Of a stretch of DNA of 49,913 nt, positions 1-7,976 are shown piece by piece. The stretch's first letter is position 1; every line of letters starts with the position of its first letter. A program made the translations under genes and the position numbers. Location: the NCBI GenBank assembly GCA_946482595.1, contig CAMLSD010000022.1, positions 1-49,913 of the forward strand, in the 5' to 3' direction. The stretch comes from an uncultured Comamonadaceae bacterium (GTDB lineage Bacteria > Pseudomonadota > Gammaproteobacteria > Burkholderiales > Burkholderiaceae). The notes under the pieces were generated by a model. The model was given only the letters and a program-made list of their open reading frames with translations. It had not been told where the DNA came from and searched no databases.

Positions 1-3000
1 CGGGCACACCGACGCTGATGACGGTGGGGGCGGTGGCGTCCACCGTGTAGGTCTGCCCGGCGGTGAAGCCGGTGGTGATGGTGTTGCCGGGCACATCGGC
101 GATGCCGGTGCCGGCGTTGTTGAGGTCCAGCCTCAGGGTGCCTTCACCGCTGATGGTGTTGACGGTGACGGTGTAGGTGTTGGCGTCCACCGGGGTGACG
201 CTGGCCACGCTGCCGGCGGCCGTGCCGGTGGCAGTGAGCGTGAAGTCGCTCGCATCCACCCCGCTGACGTCTTCGGCAAACTCCACCGTGTAGGCCACGG
301 TGGTGGCGTTGGTGGGGTTGGTGTCGGCGCGGTTGATGCTGCTCACCGTGGGGGCGACGGCGTCGACCTGGACGTCGGTGGTGTCGCCGAAGTCCAGCCC
401 GGTGAGGGTGGCGTTGTTGCCGATGGCGTCGCGCAGGGTGCCGCCGTTGGCCTCGATGCTGGTGCCGGCGGTGATGCCGCTGGCATCGAGGTTGCCGCTC
501 ACGACGGTGTAGCGGAAGACGAGGGTGCTGGTGCCGGTGCCGCTGAGGTAGTCGGCGTAGACGGTGCCGCCGGTGTCCAGGGTCAGGGCGATGCGGGGGG
601 TGCCGCCGCCGGTGTTGACGGTGACGTTCTCGCTGAAGTTGACGGTGAAGTCGAGGTTCTCGCCGGACAGGTAGACGTCGTCGGCGGGGGCGCTGACGCT
701 GGTGACTTCGGGGGCGACGGCGTCGACCAGGACGCCGGCGGTGGCGCCCACGCTGTTGAGGGTGAGCGTGGCGGCGTTGCCGGCGCTGTCTTCGAGGCTG
801 CCGCCGTTGAGTTCAAGGGCGCCCACCGCGATGCCGTCGGCATCCAGCGCGCCGGGCTGCACGGTGTGGCGGAAGACCAAGGCGGTGGTGCCCGAGCCGC
901 TTTGGTAGTCGGCGTAGACGGTGCTGGCGCCGATGGTCAGTGCAATGCGTGGGGTGCCGCCGCCGGTGTCGACGGTGACGGCCTCAGTGAAGTTGACGGT
1001 GAAGTCGAGGTTCTGGCCGCTGACGTAGGTGGCGTCGCCGGGCACCGTGACGGAGGTGACGCTGGGGGCGGTGGCGTCCACCGTGTAGGTCTGCCCGGCG
1101 GTGAAGCCGGTGGTGATGGTGTTGCCGGGCACATCGGCGATGCCGGTGCCGGCGTTGTTGAGGTCCAGCCTCAGGGTGCCTTCACCGCTGATGGTGTTGA
1201 CGGTGACGGTGTAGGTGTTGGCGTCCACCGGGGTGACGCTGGCCACGCTGCCGGCGGCCGTGCCGGTGGCAGTGAGCGTGAAGTCGCTCGCATCCACCCC
1301 GCTGACGTCTTCGGCAAACTCCACCGTGTAGGCCACGGTGGTGGCGTTGGTGGGGTTGGTGTCGGCGCGGTTGATGCTGCTCACCGTGGGGGCGACGGCG
1401 TCGACCTGCACGTCGGCGGTGTCGCCCACGGCGTTGAGGGTCAGCGTGGCGTTGTTGCCGATGCCGTCCTGCAGGGTGCCGCCGTTGGCATCGATGCTGG
1501 CACCCACGCTGATGCCGTTGGCATCGAGGTTGCCGGCCACCACGGTGTAGCTGAACACCAGGGCGGTGGTGCCGCTGCCGCTGACGTAGTCGGCATAGAC
1601 GGTGCCGCCGGTGTCCAGCGTGAGGGCGATGCGGGGGGTGCCACCGCCGGTGTCGACGGTGACGGCCTCGCTGAAGTTGACGGTGAAGTCCAGCGTCTGG
1701 CCGGTGATGTAGACGTCGTCGGCGGGAACACTCACGCCGGTGACTTCAGGGGCGACGGCATCAACCAGCACGCCGGTGGTGGCGCCCACGCTGTTCAGGG
1801 TGAGGTTCGCCGGGTTGCCGGCGCCGTCGCTGAGGCTGCCGCTGTTGAGTTCGAGGGCGCCGACCGCAATGCCGTCGGCGTCCAGGGCACCGGCCTGCAC
1901 GGTGTGGCGGAAGACCAAGGCGCTGGTGCCCGAGCCGCTTTGGTAGTTGGCGTAGACGGTGCTGGCCCCGATGGTCAGTGCAATGCGCGGGGTGCCGCCG
2001 CCGGTGTCGACAGTGATGGCCTCGGTGAAGTTGACGATGAAGTCGAGGTTCTCACCGCTGATGTAGGTGGAGTTGGCAGGCACAACGACGGACGTGACCG
2101 TCGGGTCCGTGGTGTCGACAACGAGGTTCTTCTGTCCGCCCAGCGAACTGCCGCCCCCGACTGTCGGCAAGGTGAGCACGGCGTTGTTGCCCACGGCATC
2201 CTGGATGCTGCCGCCGGCCAGCGCAAGCGAATTGGTCGCGGCGTAGTCGAGGTCGGCGGCGTTGTCGCCGGCCTGCACGGTGTAGTTGAAGGTCAGCGTG
2301 TCGGTGCCCGAGCCACTCGCGTAGCTGGCCGTGCCACCGCTGTTGAGTGTCAGTGTGGGGGTGCCGGTAACCGTCACGGCCTCTGACAGCGTGACGGTGA
2401 TGGCGATGGTGTCGCCGGCGTTGTAGCTGCCGTTGGCGGTGGGCGAGCTCACGTCGCCGACGATCGGCGCGGTCGTGTCCATCATGACGACGAAGCTGCT
2501 TGCACCCCCACTGGCCGCCACGAAGGCGCCGGCGTTGTCGGCCACCTGGCCACCGACGACATTGATGAACCAGCTCCCCATGTCGGCGTCGTCCCAACTG
2601 CCGCCGGGGGGCGTGACGGTGTAGGTGGCCGTGTTGGTGCCGGCATTCCACGCAGCCCCGGTGACCGTCAGGTTGGTGCCGCCGCGCACAACCTCCACAT
2701 CGTTGACGTCGATGCTGCTCCCGTCGATCGTGCCGTCACCATCGGCATACGTGACGGTGAAGCTGTAGCTCGTTCCACCCGCGTTGGCTTGCAGCACATC
2801 GGTAGCCGTGATGGTGCCCAGGGTCGGGGCATCGTTGGCATCGACCACCGTGCCGCTGCCATTGGTGACCGCCGCCTGGCCACTGGCCATCTGCGTGCCG
2901 GAGCCAGACACCGTGACGTCGGTGTCGCCGTCGATCGACAACTGGTAGGTCTGGCCATCGGCCAGGCCGGTGGTGTTGTTGTAGTAGGCGTTGACGGTGT

Positions 3001-4393
3001 AATTCTCGTTGCCGCCGTTGGCCACCGAGATGCTCAGGCCCGAAAACGTGATCGTGTTGGTGCCACTGTTGTAGACACCGGTCACGTTGCTGGCGTCGGG
3101 GCCGTTGAGGCGCCACGTCACCTTGCTGAAGTCGCCGGTGCCCGAGGTGCGCAGCACGATGCTCGAGGCCTGCAAGGCCAGGCCGTCGGCGGTGCCGCCG
3201 TCTGCCAGATTGAAGTCGAAGACGTTGATGGCTTCGCCGACGGTGTCGATGGTCGACGGCAGGCCGATCGGTTCGGTCACGCCGGCCGCAGCCGTGACGG
3301 TGCCGTCCGAGTCGTTGAGCTGCAGGTCGTTGATGAAGATCCGCACCCGCGACGTGTAGGTAGAGGTCCCAAAATCGTACGCATAGAACAAGACGGCAAG
3401 GTCCAGATCACCGTCGCCATCCACGTCGCCCGCACCGATGATGGTGCCGTCCACCGGAGAGCCGTCATAGGTGATCGCCGGATCCTGGAACACGTTGCCC
3501 GCATCGGAGAACACGCCCGATCCGTTGTTCAGCAACAGCTTGTTGCCCATGCCGTCGACGTCGCCGTCAAGGTCGAGGTCGCCGAACGCACGCGGCGCTG
3601 GCAGTGTGCTGAACGCCTGCAGTTCCGTGCCCAGACCCCCGGTGCCGTCATTGCGATAAAGACGGATCGGGGCCCCCGGGCCGGTGACACCGCTGGTGAA
3701 GACGTCGCCGAAACCGTCACCCGTGACGTCAGCGGACTCCACGAAGCCGCCGTACAAGTCACCGTACGTGCTTGACGTTGCGAAGACACCCGACCCGTTG
3801 TTCAGCAGGATGCGGCCATTGTTTTCCTCATACGCGACGGCATCGAGGTCGTTGTCCTTGTCCAGGTCGACCAGGGTCACGCCCAGGATGCTCGACCCGC
3901 CGACGGGGCTCGAACTCAGTGTGAAGGCCCCCGCACCGTCGTTCTTGTAGACGTCGAATGTGCTCGACAGGTTGCGGCCGACGAAAAGGTCCAAATCGCC
4001 GTCGCCGTCCACGTCACCGACATCGACGTCGCTGGCGTTCCCGGTCGTGGTCGACGACTCCGAGAACGTGCCCGTACCGTTGTTGTCCCAGATCCGGACC
4101 GGCGAATCGAGGACGCGCATCACCATTTCCAGGTCTGCGTCCGCGTCGACGTTCACGAGCCAGGTTTCTGCCACGCGCATGGGGGTCAGGGTCTGGTGCA
4201 GCGTGAAGTTGCCTGCGCCGTCGTTCTTCCAGACCTGGCCTCCCTGGGAGCCCGCAGCCCGCTCGACACTGATGACGATGTCCTGATCGCCATCGCCATC
4301 GACGTCCCCAAACTGCACATTGCTCGGAGTGGAGTTGTCGCTACCGCTGGAGAAGTCCCACAGGATCTGGTCGGACGTGAAATCGAGTGCCAT
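1..4393 (-). CDS. Giant FG-GAP / Ig-like repeat surface protein (3' end missing)
   Basis: The reading frame is open from an ATG at 4393 to the left edge (about 1464 codons), so the C-terminus lies outside. Residues 1 to about 345 hold FG-GAP/VCBS-type repeats with calcium-loop motifs such as GDVDGDGDQD and GDVDGDGDLDL. A linker domain follows to about 520, then Ig-like modules each ending in DTTAP, DAVAP or DATAP. From about residue 764 three module types (B, C, A) repeat with a 346-residue period. There is no N-terminal signal peptide (starts MALDFTSDQI), which in this type of protein usually means type I secretion by a C-terminal signal; that is inference. GGGAGA lies upstream of the ATG as a ribosome site, and the gene starts 17 bases after a sulfotransferase gene. 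Likely an adhesin or biofilm/S-layer-like surface protein; ligand unknown. Confidence 0.85.
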   Translation of the reverse strand, partial: MALDFTSDQILWDFSSGSDNSTPSNVQFGDVDGDGDQDIVISVERAAGSQGGQVWKNDGAGNFTLHQTLTPMRVAETWLVNVDADADLEMVMRVLDSPVRIWDNNGTGTFSESSTTTGNASDVDVGDVDGDGDLDLFVGRNLSSTFDVYKNDGAGAFTLSSSPVGGSSILGVTLVDLDKDNDLDAVAYEENNGRILLNNGSGVFATSSTYGDLYGGFVESADVTGDGFGDVFTSGVTGPGAPIRLYRNDGTGGLGTELQAFSTLPAPRAFGDLDLDGDVDGMGNKLLLNNGSGVFSDAGNVFQDPAITYDGSPVDGTIIGAGDVDGDGDLDLAVLFYAYDFGTSTYTSRVRIFINDLQLNDSDGTVTAAAGVTEPIGLPSTIDTVGEAINVFDFNLADGGTADGLALQASSIVLRTSGTGDFSKVTWRLNGPDASNVTGVYNSGTNTITFSGLSISVANGGNENYTVNAYYNNTTGLADGQTYQLSIDGDTDVTVSGSGTQMASGQAAVTNGSGTVVDANDAPTLGTITATDVLQANAGGTSYSFTVTYADGDGTIDGSSIDVNDVEVVRGGTNLTVTGAAWNAGTNTATYTVTPPGGSWDDADMGSWFINVVGGQVADNAGAFVAASGGASSFVVMMDTTAPIVGDVSSPTANGSYNAGDTIAITVTLSEAVTVTGTPTLTLNSGGTASYASGSGTDTLTFNYTVQAGDNAADLDYAATNSLALAGGSIQDAVGNNAVLTLPTVGGGSSLGGQKNLVVDTTDPTVTSVVVPANSTYISGENLDFIVNFTEAITVDTGGGTPRIALTIGASTVYANYQSGSGTSALVFRHTVQAGALDADGIAVGALELNSGSLSDGAGNPANLTLNSVGATTGVLVDAVAPEVTGVSVPADDVYITGQTLDFTVNFSEAVTVDTGGGTPRIALTLDTGGTVYADYVSGSGTTALVFSYTVVAGNLDANGISVGASIDANGGTLQDGIGNNATLTLNAVGDTADVQVDAVAPTVSSINRADTNPTNATTVAYTVEFAEDVSGVDASDFTLTATGTAAGSVASVTPVDANTYTVTVNTISGEGTLRLDLNNAGTGIADVPGNTITTGFTAGQTYTVDATAPSVTSVTVPGDATYVSGQNLDFTVNFTEAVTVDTGGGTPRIALTIGASTVYADYQSGSGTTALVFRHTVQPGALDADGIAVGALELNGGSLEDSAGNAATLTLNSVGATAGVLVDAVAPEVTSVSAPADDVYLSGENLDFTVNFSENVTVNTGGGTPRIALTLDTGGTVYADYLSGTGTSTLVFRYTVVSGNLDASGITAGTSIEANGGTLRDAIGNNATLTGLDFGDTTDVQVDAVAPTVSSINRADTNPTNATTVAYTVEFAEDVSGVDASDFTLTATGTAAGSVASVTPVDANTYTVTVNTISGEGTLRLDLNNAGTGIADVPGNTITTGFTAGQTYTVDATAPTVISVGVP
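25..370. repeat. Copy 2 of a 346-bp perfect direct repeat inside the giant repeat gene
   Basis: These bases match 1063-1408 without a mismatch by eye. The offset is 1038 bases, which equals 346 codons, so the repeat stays in frame. The block encodes the A-type Ig-like module (core TNPTNATTVAYTVEFAEDV). Flanking modules are similar but diverged. Confidence 0.85.
1063..1408. repeat. Copy 1 of the 346-bp perfect direct repeat inside the giant repeat gene
   Basis: Identical to 25-370. The modules on either side (about 705-1062 against 1743-2100, and 371-704 against 1409-1742) are also homologous at the same 1038-base offset but carry scattered substitutions, so only the A module has been homogenised recently. 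Confidence 0.85.
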
Positions 4394-4410
4394 GTTGGGT
4401 TCTCCCTGAA

Positions 4411-5238
4411 TCAGACTTTGGTCGGTTTGATCACGCTGGCCAGGCTGCGCGTGTCGGTGCGCCAGAAGGCCATGTCCTGGTACTTCTCGAAAATGTCGGG
4501 CGGCAGGATGGGCGTGCGCTCGATCGGTGCCACCTTGCGGTGGACCTGGTGCATGCCCGAGATACCCAGCGCCTCGTCGAATTCCGGCGCGTCGTATTCG
4601 ACGTTGTCGAAGTCATGGCCGTCAAACCACGGTTCGCCAACAAACTGGTAGATCAGCTTGAGCACCTTTTCCGGGGCGCGCACCAGCAGGTCGTAGTCGA
4701 CCAGCAGCAGGTCGGAGGCATGTGGCCCGTAGTAGGCTTCCTTGAGTGCCGCCCACGGGAAGCCGATCATGCGGTCGTGCCGGGCCAGCGTGGCCATGCG
4801 GCTGTAGATCGTCGCCCGTTCGGACTCGCTGCCGAACAGCTTGCTGTTCTCGAAGGGGTTCTTCTGCAGCAGCCGCTCGATGCTGTCCATGATCCAGGGC
4901 ACGTCGCGCACACAGGCGATCGTCCGGGCCTTCGGAAACATCTCCTTGATCAGCGGCATCCGGGCGCACCACAGCCGGTTCGTGTCGAAGATCACTTCCC
5001 GCTCATTGCCCTGGTAGAAGGAATCGAACAGCCCGTGCAGGATCTGCCGGCGCTGCGCGGGCGAGACCATCAGACTCACCTCGCCGCCTGCACTCATCAG
5101 CTTGAGATTGGCTGCCACCAATGCCCCGACCGGGCTGGACATGCCCGCCGAAAACCGAGGGTTCTGACGCAACAGGGCGGACAGGAGCGTACTGCCGGAA
5201 CGAGGCAGTCCGGAGATGAAGTGAAAGGTTGGCGGCAT
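4411..5238 (-). CDS. Sulfotransferase family protein
   Basis: A 275-aa protein likely to transfer sulfate from PAPS to an acceptor. The N-terminus holds the PAPS 5'-phosphosulfate loop SGLPRSGSTLL (residues 9-19) directly after a short beta strand, which fixes the start at MPPTFHFISG. A GTG further upstream (5319) would add 27 unlikely residues. A CVRDVPWIMDSIERLL segment fits the 3'-phosphate-binding strand/helix of this family. No signal peptide, so cytoplasmic. Its stop lies 17 bases before the giant repeat protein gene and the two are probably co-transcribed. The acceptor could be a surface glycan, a small molecule or the repeat protein itself; the sequence does not say. Confidence 0.85.
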   Translation of the reverse strand: MPPTFHFISGLPRSGSTLLSALLRQNPRFSAGMSSPVGALVAANLKLMSAGGEVSLMVSPAQRRQILHGLFDSFYQGNEREVIFDTNRLWCARMPLIKEMFPKARTIACVRDVPWIMDSIERLLQKNPFENSKLFGSESERATIYSRMATLARHDRMIGFPWAALKEAYYGPHASDLLLVDYDLLVRAPEKVLKLIYQFVGEPWFDGHDFDNVEYDAPEFDEALGISGMHQVHRKVAPIERTPILPPDIFEKYQDMAFWRTDTRSLASVIKPTKV

Positions 5239-5450
5239 GTTGGCGTCAAAGGTGGTCAGGCAGCCGCTGCACGCAGCCGAGCAGTGCCGAGGCACAGGCG
5301 AACGCCCGTGACCCGGCACGGCGCAGCACAGGCAGCGTGGCTGAATGGATGTGTGGCATGAGTCCCGGCGAGTTTAGGGGCGCCGCGAGCGGCGCGGGCA
5401 CAGAACAATGCACACATTCAGTGTCAACTTCCATTCACATGTTCATTGCG

Positions 5451-5465
5451 GTGCGTTAAACGCAC
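5451..5465. promoter_or_regulatory. 7-1-7 palindrome, candidate operator
   Basis: GTGCGTT-A-AACGCAC is a perfect inverted repeat in the 357-base gap (5239-5595) between the sulfotransferase and the small membrane protein genes. CATTCA-like motifs recur just upstream (about 5415-5447). It could serve either divergent gene. No known regulator is recognised; the rest of the gap shows no coding sequence I can support. Confidence 0.4.
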
Positions 5466-5595
5466 AATCATCATGCGAACCGGCTGAATGCCAGTGGAAA
5501 CCCTAGCCTCGTGGCAATGGTCAGGCAAGGAATCCTGTGCGTGCGATGCATCCGACGGGGCCCTTCGCACGCATTCCCGAACAACGGAGGCCCAC

Positions 5596-5955
5596 ATGCA
5601 CCCCAACACCCCACCCGCCATGCGTCTGCACGTGATACTCGACTACCTGCTTGTCGCGGCCGGCCTGGCCGCGCCGTGGGCGCTCGGCTTCAGCCACCAC
5701 ACTGCGGCCACCGCCTATGCCTTGGGGCTGGCCGTGTTCGGACTGGGCTTGAACCTGATCACCGACTACCCGGGCGGGCTGTGGAAGCAGTTGCCGTTCA
5801 CCTGGCACCGCTGGGTCGAATGGGCCGCGCCGCCGGCGTTCATCGTGGTGCCCTGGGGGTTCTTCAGCGATGCGGGCGCGATGCCGATGTTCCTGAGCCT
5901 GGTCGGACTGTCCATCGTGCTCAATGCCACCCTGAACGCGCCCCGCCGGGCCTGA
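5596..5955 (+). CDS. Small SPW-repeat-like integral membrane protein
   Basis: 119 aa, starting at the ATG preceded by GGAGG (5586-5590). It has about four hydrophobic segments. Two repeats resemble the SPW family: APWALGF near residue 28 and VPWGFF near residue 90, each preceded by a hydrophobic stretch and followed by a small helix. The family has no assigned biochemical role. It is followed by a convergent gene only 5 bases away, so it is probably monocistronic. Function unknown; membrane location is clear from composition. Confidence 0.6.
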   Translation: MHPNTPPAMRLHVILDYLLVAAGLAAPWALGFSHHTAATAYALGLAVFGLGLNLITDYPGGLWKQLPFTWHRWVEWAAPPAFIVVPWGFFSDAGAMPMFLSLVGLSIVLNATLNAPRRA

Positions 5956-5960
5956 AGGCA

Positions 5961-6218
5961 TCAGGCCGCCGGCGGTGCGGCGGCGTGCGCCGCACGGGCT
6001 TCCTCGACCAGCGCAGCGCGCGCCTCGTCGAGCAGCGTGATCAGGGCCTGAGCGAGCGCCCGCTGGTCGCAGGTGGCGCAGGTGGCGCAGGTCGCGTGCA
6101 GCACCGCTGCGCGACACGGGCAACGGCGCACACCGTGCTCCAGCACCAGCGTCAACCGGTAGGCGTGCTCCATCAGGCGGGCTGCCCGGACCAGCCCGGT
6201 CGCGGGATGCTCGTCCAT
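5961..6218 (-). CDS. Small Cys-rich hypothetical protein
   Basis: 85 aa. Its ATG lies 3 bases downstream of the stop of the TauE/SafE-like exporter gene, so it is probably translated from the same transcript. The middle carries CPC followed by CATCATC, a Cys pattern that could bind metal or form disulfides, then a helical Ala-rich C-terminus. The Cys segment comes from a short 9-base tandem repeat (about 6064-6095), so the Cys count could be partly a repeat artefact. No family recognised. Coding is supported by position and frame rather than by homology. Confidence 0.5.
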   Translation of the reverse strand: MDEHPATGLVRAARLMEHAYRLTLVLEHGVRRCPCRAAVLHATCATCATCDQRALAQALITLLDEARAALVEEARAAHAAAPPAA

Positions 6219-6221
6219 GCC

Positions 6222-6971
6222 TCACGCCGCCCGCCACAGCAGCGACCCGCCCAGCCCGACAAACACGGCCGCCACGGCCCGGCGGAAGCCGCCGGGAGAC
6301 AGTCTCGAACGCAGCACGGACCCGAGCCACAGGCCTGCTGCGGCCGCACCGAGGCTCGCGGCAGTGCGCCAGGACCACCAAGCCGCCGCCGGCAGCGCGT
6401 CAGCCAGTTGCAGACGCAGTGCCAGTGCGAGTGTGGCCACGCAGAAGCTCAGGCCCAGCGCCTGCACCAGCGCGTCGCGTTCGAGGCGCAGCGCCTGCAG
6501 GTAGGGCACCAGGGGCATCACGAACACCGCGGTCAGGGCGGCCACGGCGCCTGTCATGGCCCCGGCCAGCAGGCCGATGCCGCTCAAGCGCGACACCGAG
6601 GCAGACAGACCGGGCAGCACCGGTCGCCACAGCCCCCAGGCGCCGTACAGCAACAGCACCACACCCAGGCCGACCTGGCTGTCGAGCAGCGTGCTGCCTG
6701 AACGCTGCTGCGGCAGCATGACCGTGACCACAAGCAGCGCCAGCCACACGGGCCACAGCCGCCTGCACAACGGCCTCAATGCCGGACCCCGGCACTGCGC
6801 GAGATTCGTGGCCAGCGAAGGCACCACCAGCATCGCGGCCGCCTGGGCCGGCGTGAACCACAGCGCCATCACGCTGACGGCCACCGTGGGCAGCCCCATG
6901 CCGGTGACACCTTTGACGACACCCCCCAGCGCGAAGGCCAGGGGTACGAGCAGGTCGGGTGCGGATTCCAT
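6222..6971 (-). CDS. TSUP (TauE/SafE) family membrane transporter
   Basis: 249 aa, start MESAPDLLVP; an ATG three codons upstream (6980) is equally possible. The protein is mostly hydrophobic, with about eight transmembrane segments arranged as two similar halves. The first half contains GGVVKGVTGMGLPTVAV, the typical TauE/SafE signature (G-x-x-x-G-x-x-G-x-G). Family members move sulfite, sulfonates or other organosulfur anions across the inner membrane. A LysR regulator is transcribed divergently and probably controls it. The substrate cannot be read from the sequence. Confidence 0.8.
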   Translation of the reverse strand: MESAPDLLVPLAFALGGVVKGVTGMGLPTVAVSVMALWFTPAQAAAMLVVPSLATNLAQCRGPALRPLCRRLWPVWLALLVVTVMLPQQRSGSTLLDSQVGLGVVLLLYGAWGLWRPVLPGLSASVSRLSGIGLLAGAMTGAVAALTAVFVMPLVPYLQALRLERDALVQALGLSFCVATLALALRLQLADALPAAAWWSWRTAASLGAAAAGLWLGSVLRSRLSPGGFRRAVAAVFVGLGGSLLWRAA

Positions 6972-7027
6972 GTGATCCATCTTGCGCCTGGGCGTGTGCG
7001 CAGACCATCGCGACATCACGCAGCTAT

Positions 7028-7046
7028 CCTTCGCCTTTTTCGAAGG
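7028..7046 (+). promoter_or_regulatory. Leader hairpin overlapping the LysR ribosome binding site
   Basis: CCTTCG and CGAAGG pair around a 7-base loop. The right arm overlaps the GAAGGA Shine-Dalgarno (7043-7048) of the LysR gene starting at 7054, so folding could limit translation. Confidence 0.3.
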
Positions 7047-7053
7047 AAGCACG

Positions 7054-7959
7054 ATGACCCCGCGCAGAGCACTGGACTACCGTGTGGACCCGTTCGACCT
7101 GCAGCTGTTCATGGCGGTGCTGGAGCACGGCACGATCACGGCGGCCGCCGAAGCCATGAATCTCTCGCTCGCTGCCGCCAGCGCGCGGCTCAAGGCGCTG
7201 GAACATCGGGTCGGGGCGGCCCTGCTCCTGCGTTCGAAGGCCGGCGCACAGCCCTCGGATGCCGGGCGGGCCCTGGCCCGGCAGGCCCGGCGCGTGCTGG
7301 CCGAGATCGACGCCTTGCATGCCGAGATGGCCTCGTTCGGCCACGGCCTGCGCGGCACGATCCGGCTGTCATGCAATACCGCGGCCGCCACTGAACTGGT
7401 GCCGCCGCGCCTGGCCCGCCACCTGAGCCGCCACCCCGACATCGACGTGCAGTTGCAGGACCTGTCCAGCGATGCGGTGCTGGAAGGCCTGCGCAACGGC
7501 TCGGTCGACCTGGGCGTCGTGGCCGACCATGTCGATACCGAGGGACTGGACACGCTGCCCTGGCTGCCCGACGAACTCGTGGCCCTGCTGCCGGCCACGG
7601 CACGCAACCCGGGCCGCACCACCAGCCTTGCCCGACTGCTGGACCGGCCTTTCGTCGGCCTCGGTGCCACGCGCGGGCTCAGCCGCTTCCTGCTGCAGCA
7701 GGCGGCGCGCTGTGGCCGCGTGCCGCACCACCGGGTGCGTGTGAGCAGCTTCGATGCCGTGGGACAGATGGTGGCGGCCGGCGTGGGCGTGGGCGTGGTG
7801 CCGCTCAGCGCGGCGCAGCGGATGGACTGCACCGGCGTGCGCGTCGTCAGACTCAGCGACGCGTGGGCCCGGCGCAGGCTGATCCTGTGCTGCACCAGCG
7901 CCTCACGTGCCCGGCCGGAAGTGCGCTCGCTGATCGAGACGCTGCTCGCGCCCCTGTGA
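7054..7959 (+). CDS. LysR-family transcriptional regulator
   Basis: 301 aa. The start is the ATG after GAAGGA; an upstream ATG in frame (6982) would overlap the divergent exporter start. An N-terminal winged helix-turn-helix (TITAAAEAMNLSLAAASARLK, about residues 26-46) precedes a LysR substrate-binding domain beginning near residue 93 (GTIRLSCN). Divergent from the TauE/SafE-like exporter, with about 80 bases between them. LysR regulators usually control the divergent neighbour in response to a small-molecule co-inducer; here that could be a sulfur compound (inference). Confidence 0.85.
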   Translation: MTPRRALDYRVDPFDLQLFMAVLEHGTITAAAEAMNLSLAAASARLKALEHRVGAALLLRSKAGAQPSDAGRALARQARRVLAEIDALHAEMASFGHGLRGTIRLSCNTAAATELVPPRLARHLSRHPDIDVQLQDLSSDAVLEGLRNGSVDLGVVADHVDTEGLDTLPWLPDELVALLPATARNPGRTTSLARLLDRPFVGLGATRGLSRFLLQQAARCGRVPHHRVRVSSFDAVGQMVAAGVGVGVVPLSAAQRMDCTGVRVVRLSDAWARRRLILCCTSASRARPEVRSLIETLLAPL

Positions 7960-7976
7960 CACCCGGCACGGCAATC

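Noticed and set aside
25..1408. CRISPR-like or mobile repeat in the left region
   Set aside because: The repeats are 1038 bases apart, in frame and coding for Ig-like modules. No short spacers or terminal inverted repeats are present.
866..2386. A 506-codon plus-strand open frame in the repeat region
   Set aside because: It is the complement of the Ig-like repeats and shows low-complexity Gly/Val/Asp composition. The minus frame is open to the window edge and encodes proper Ig-like modules.
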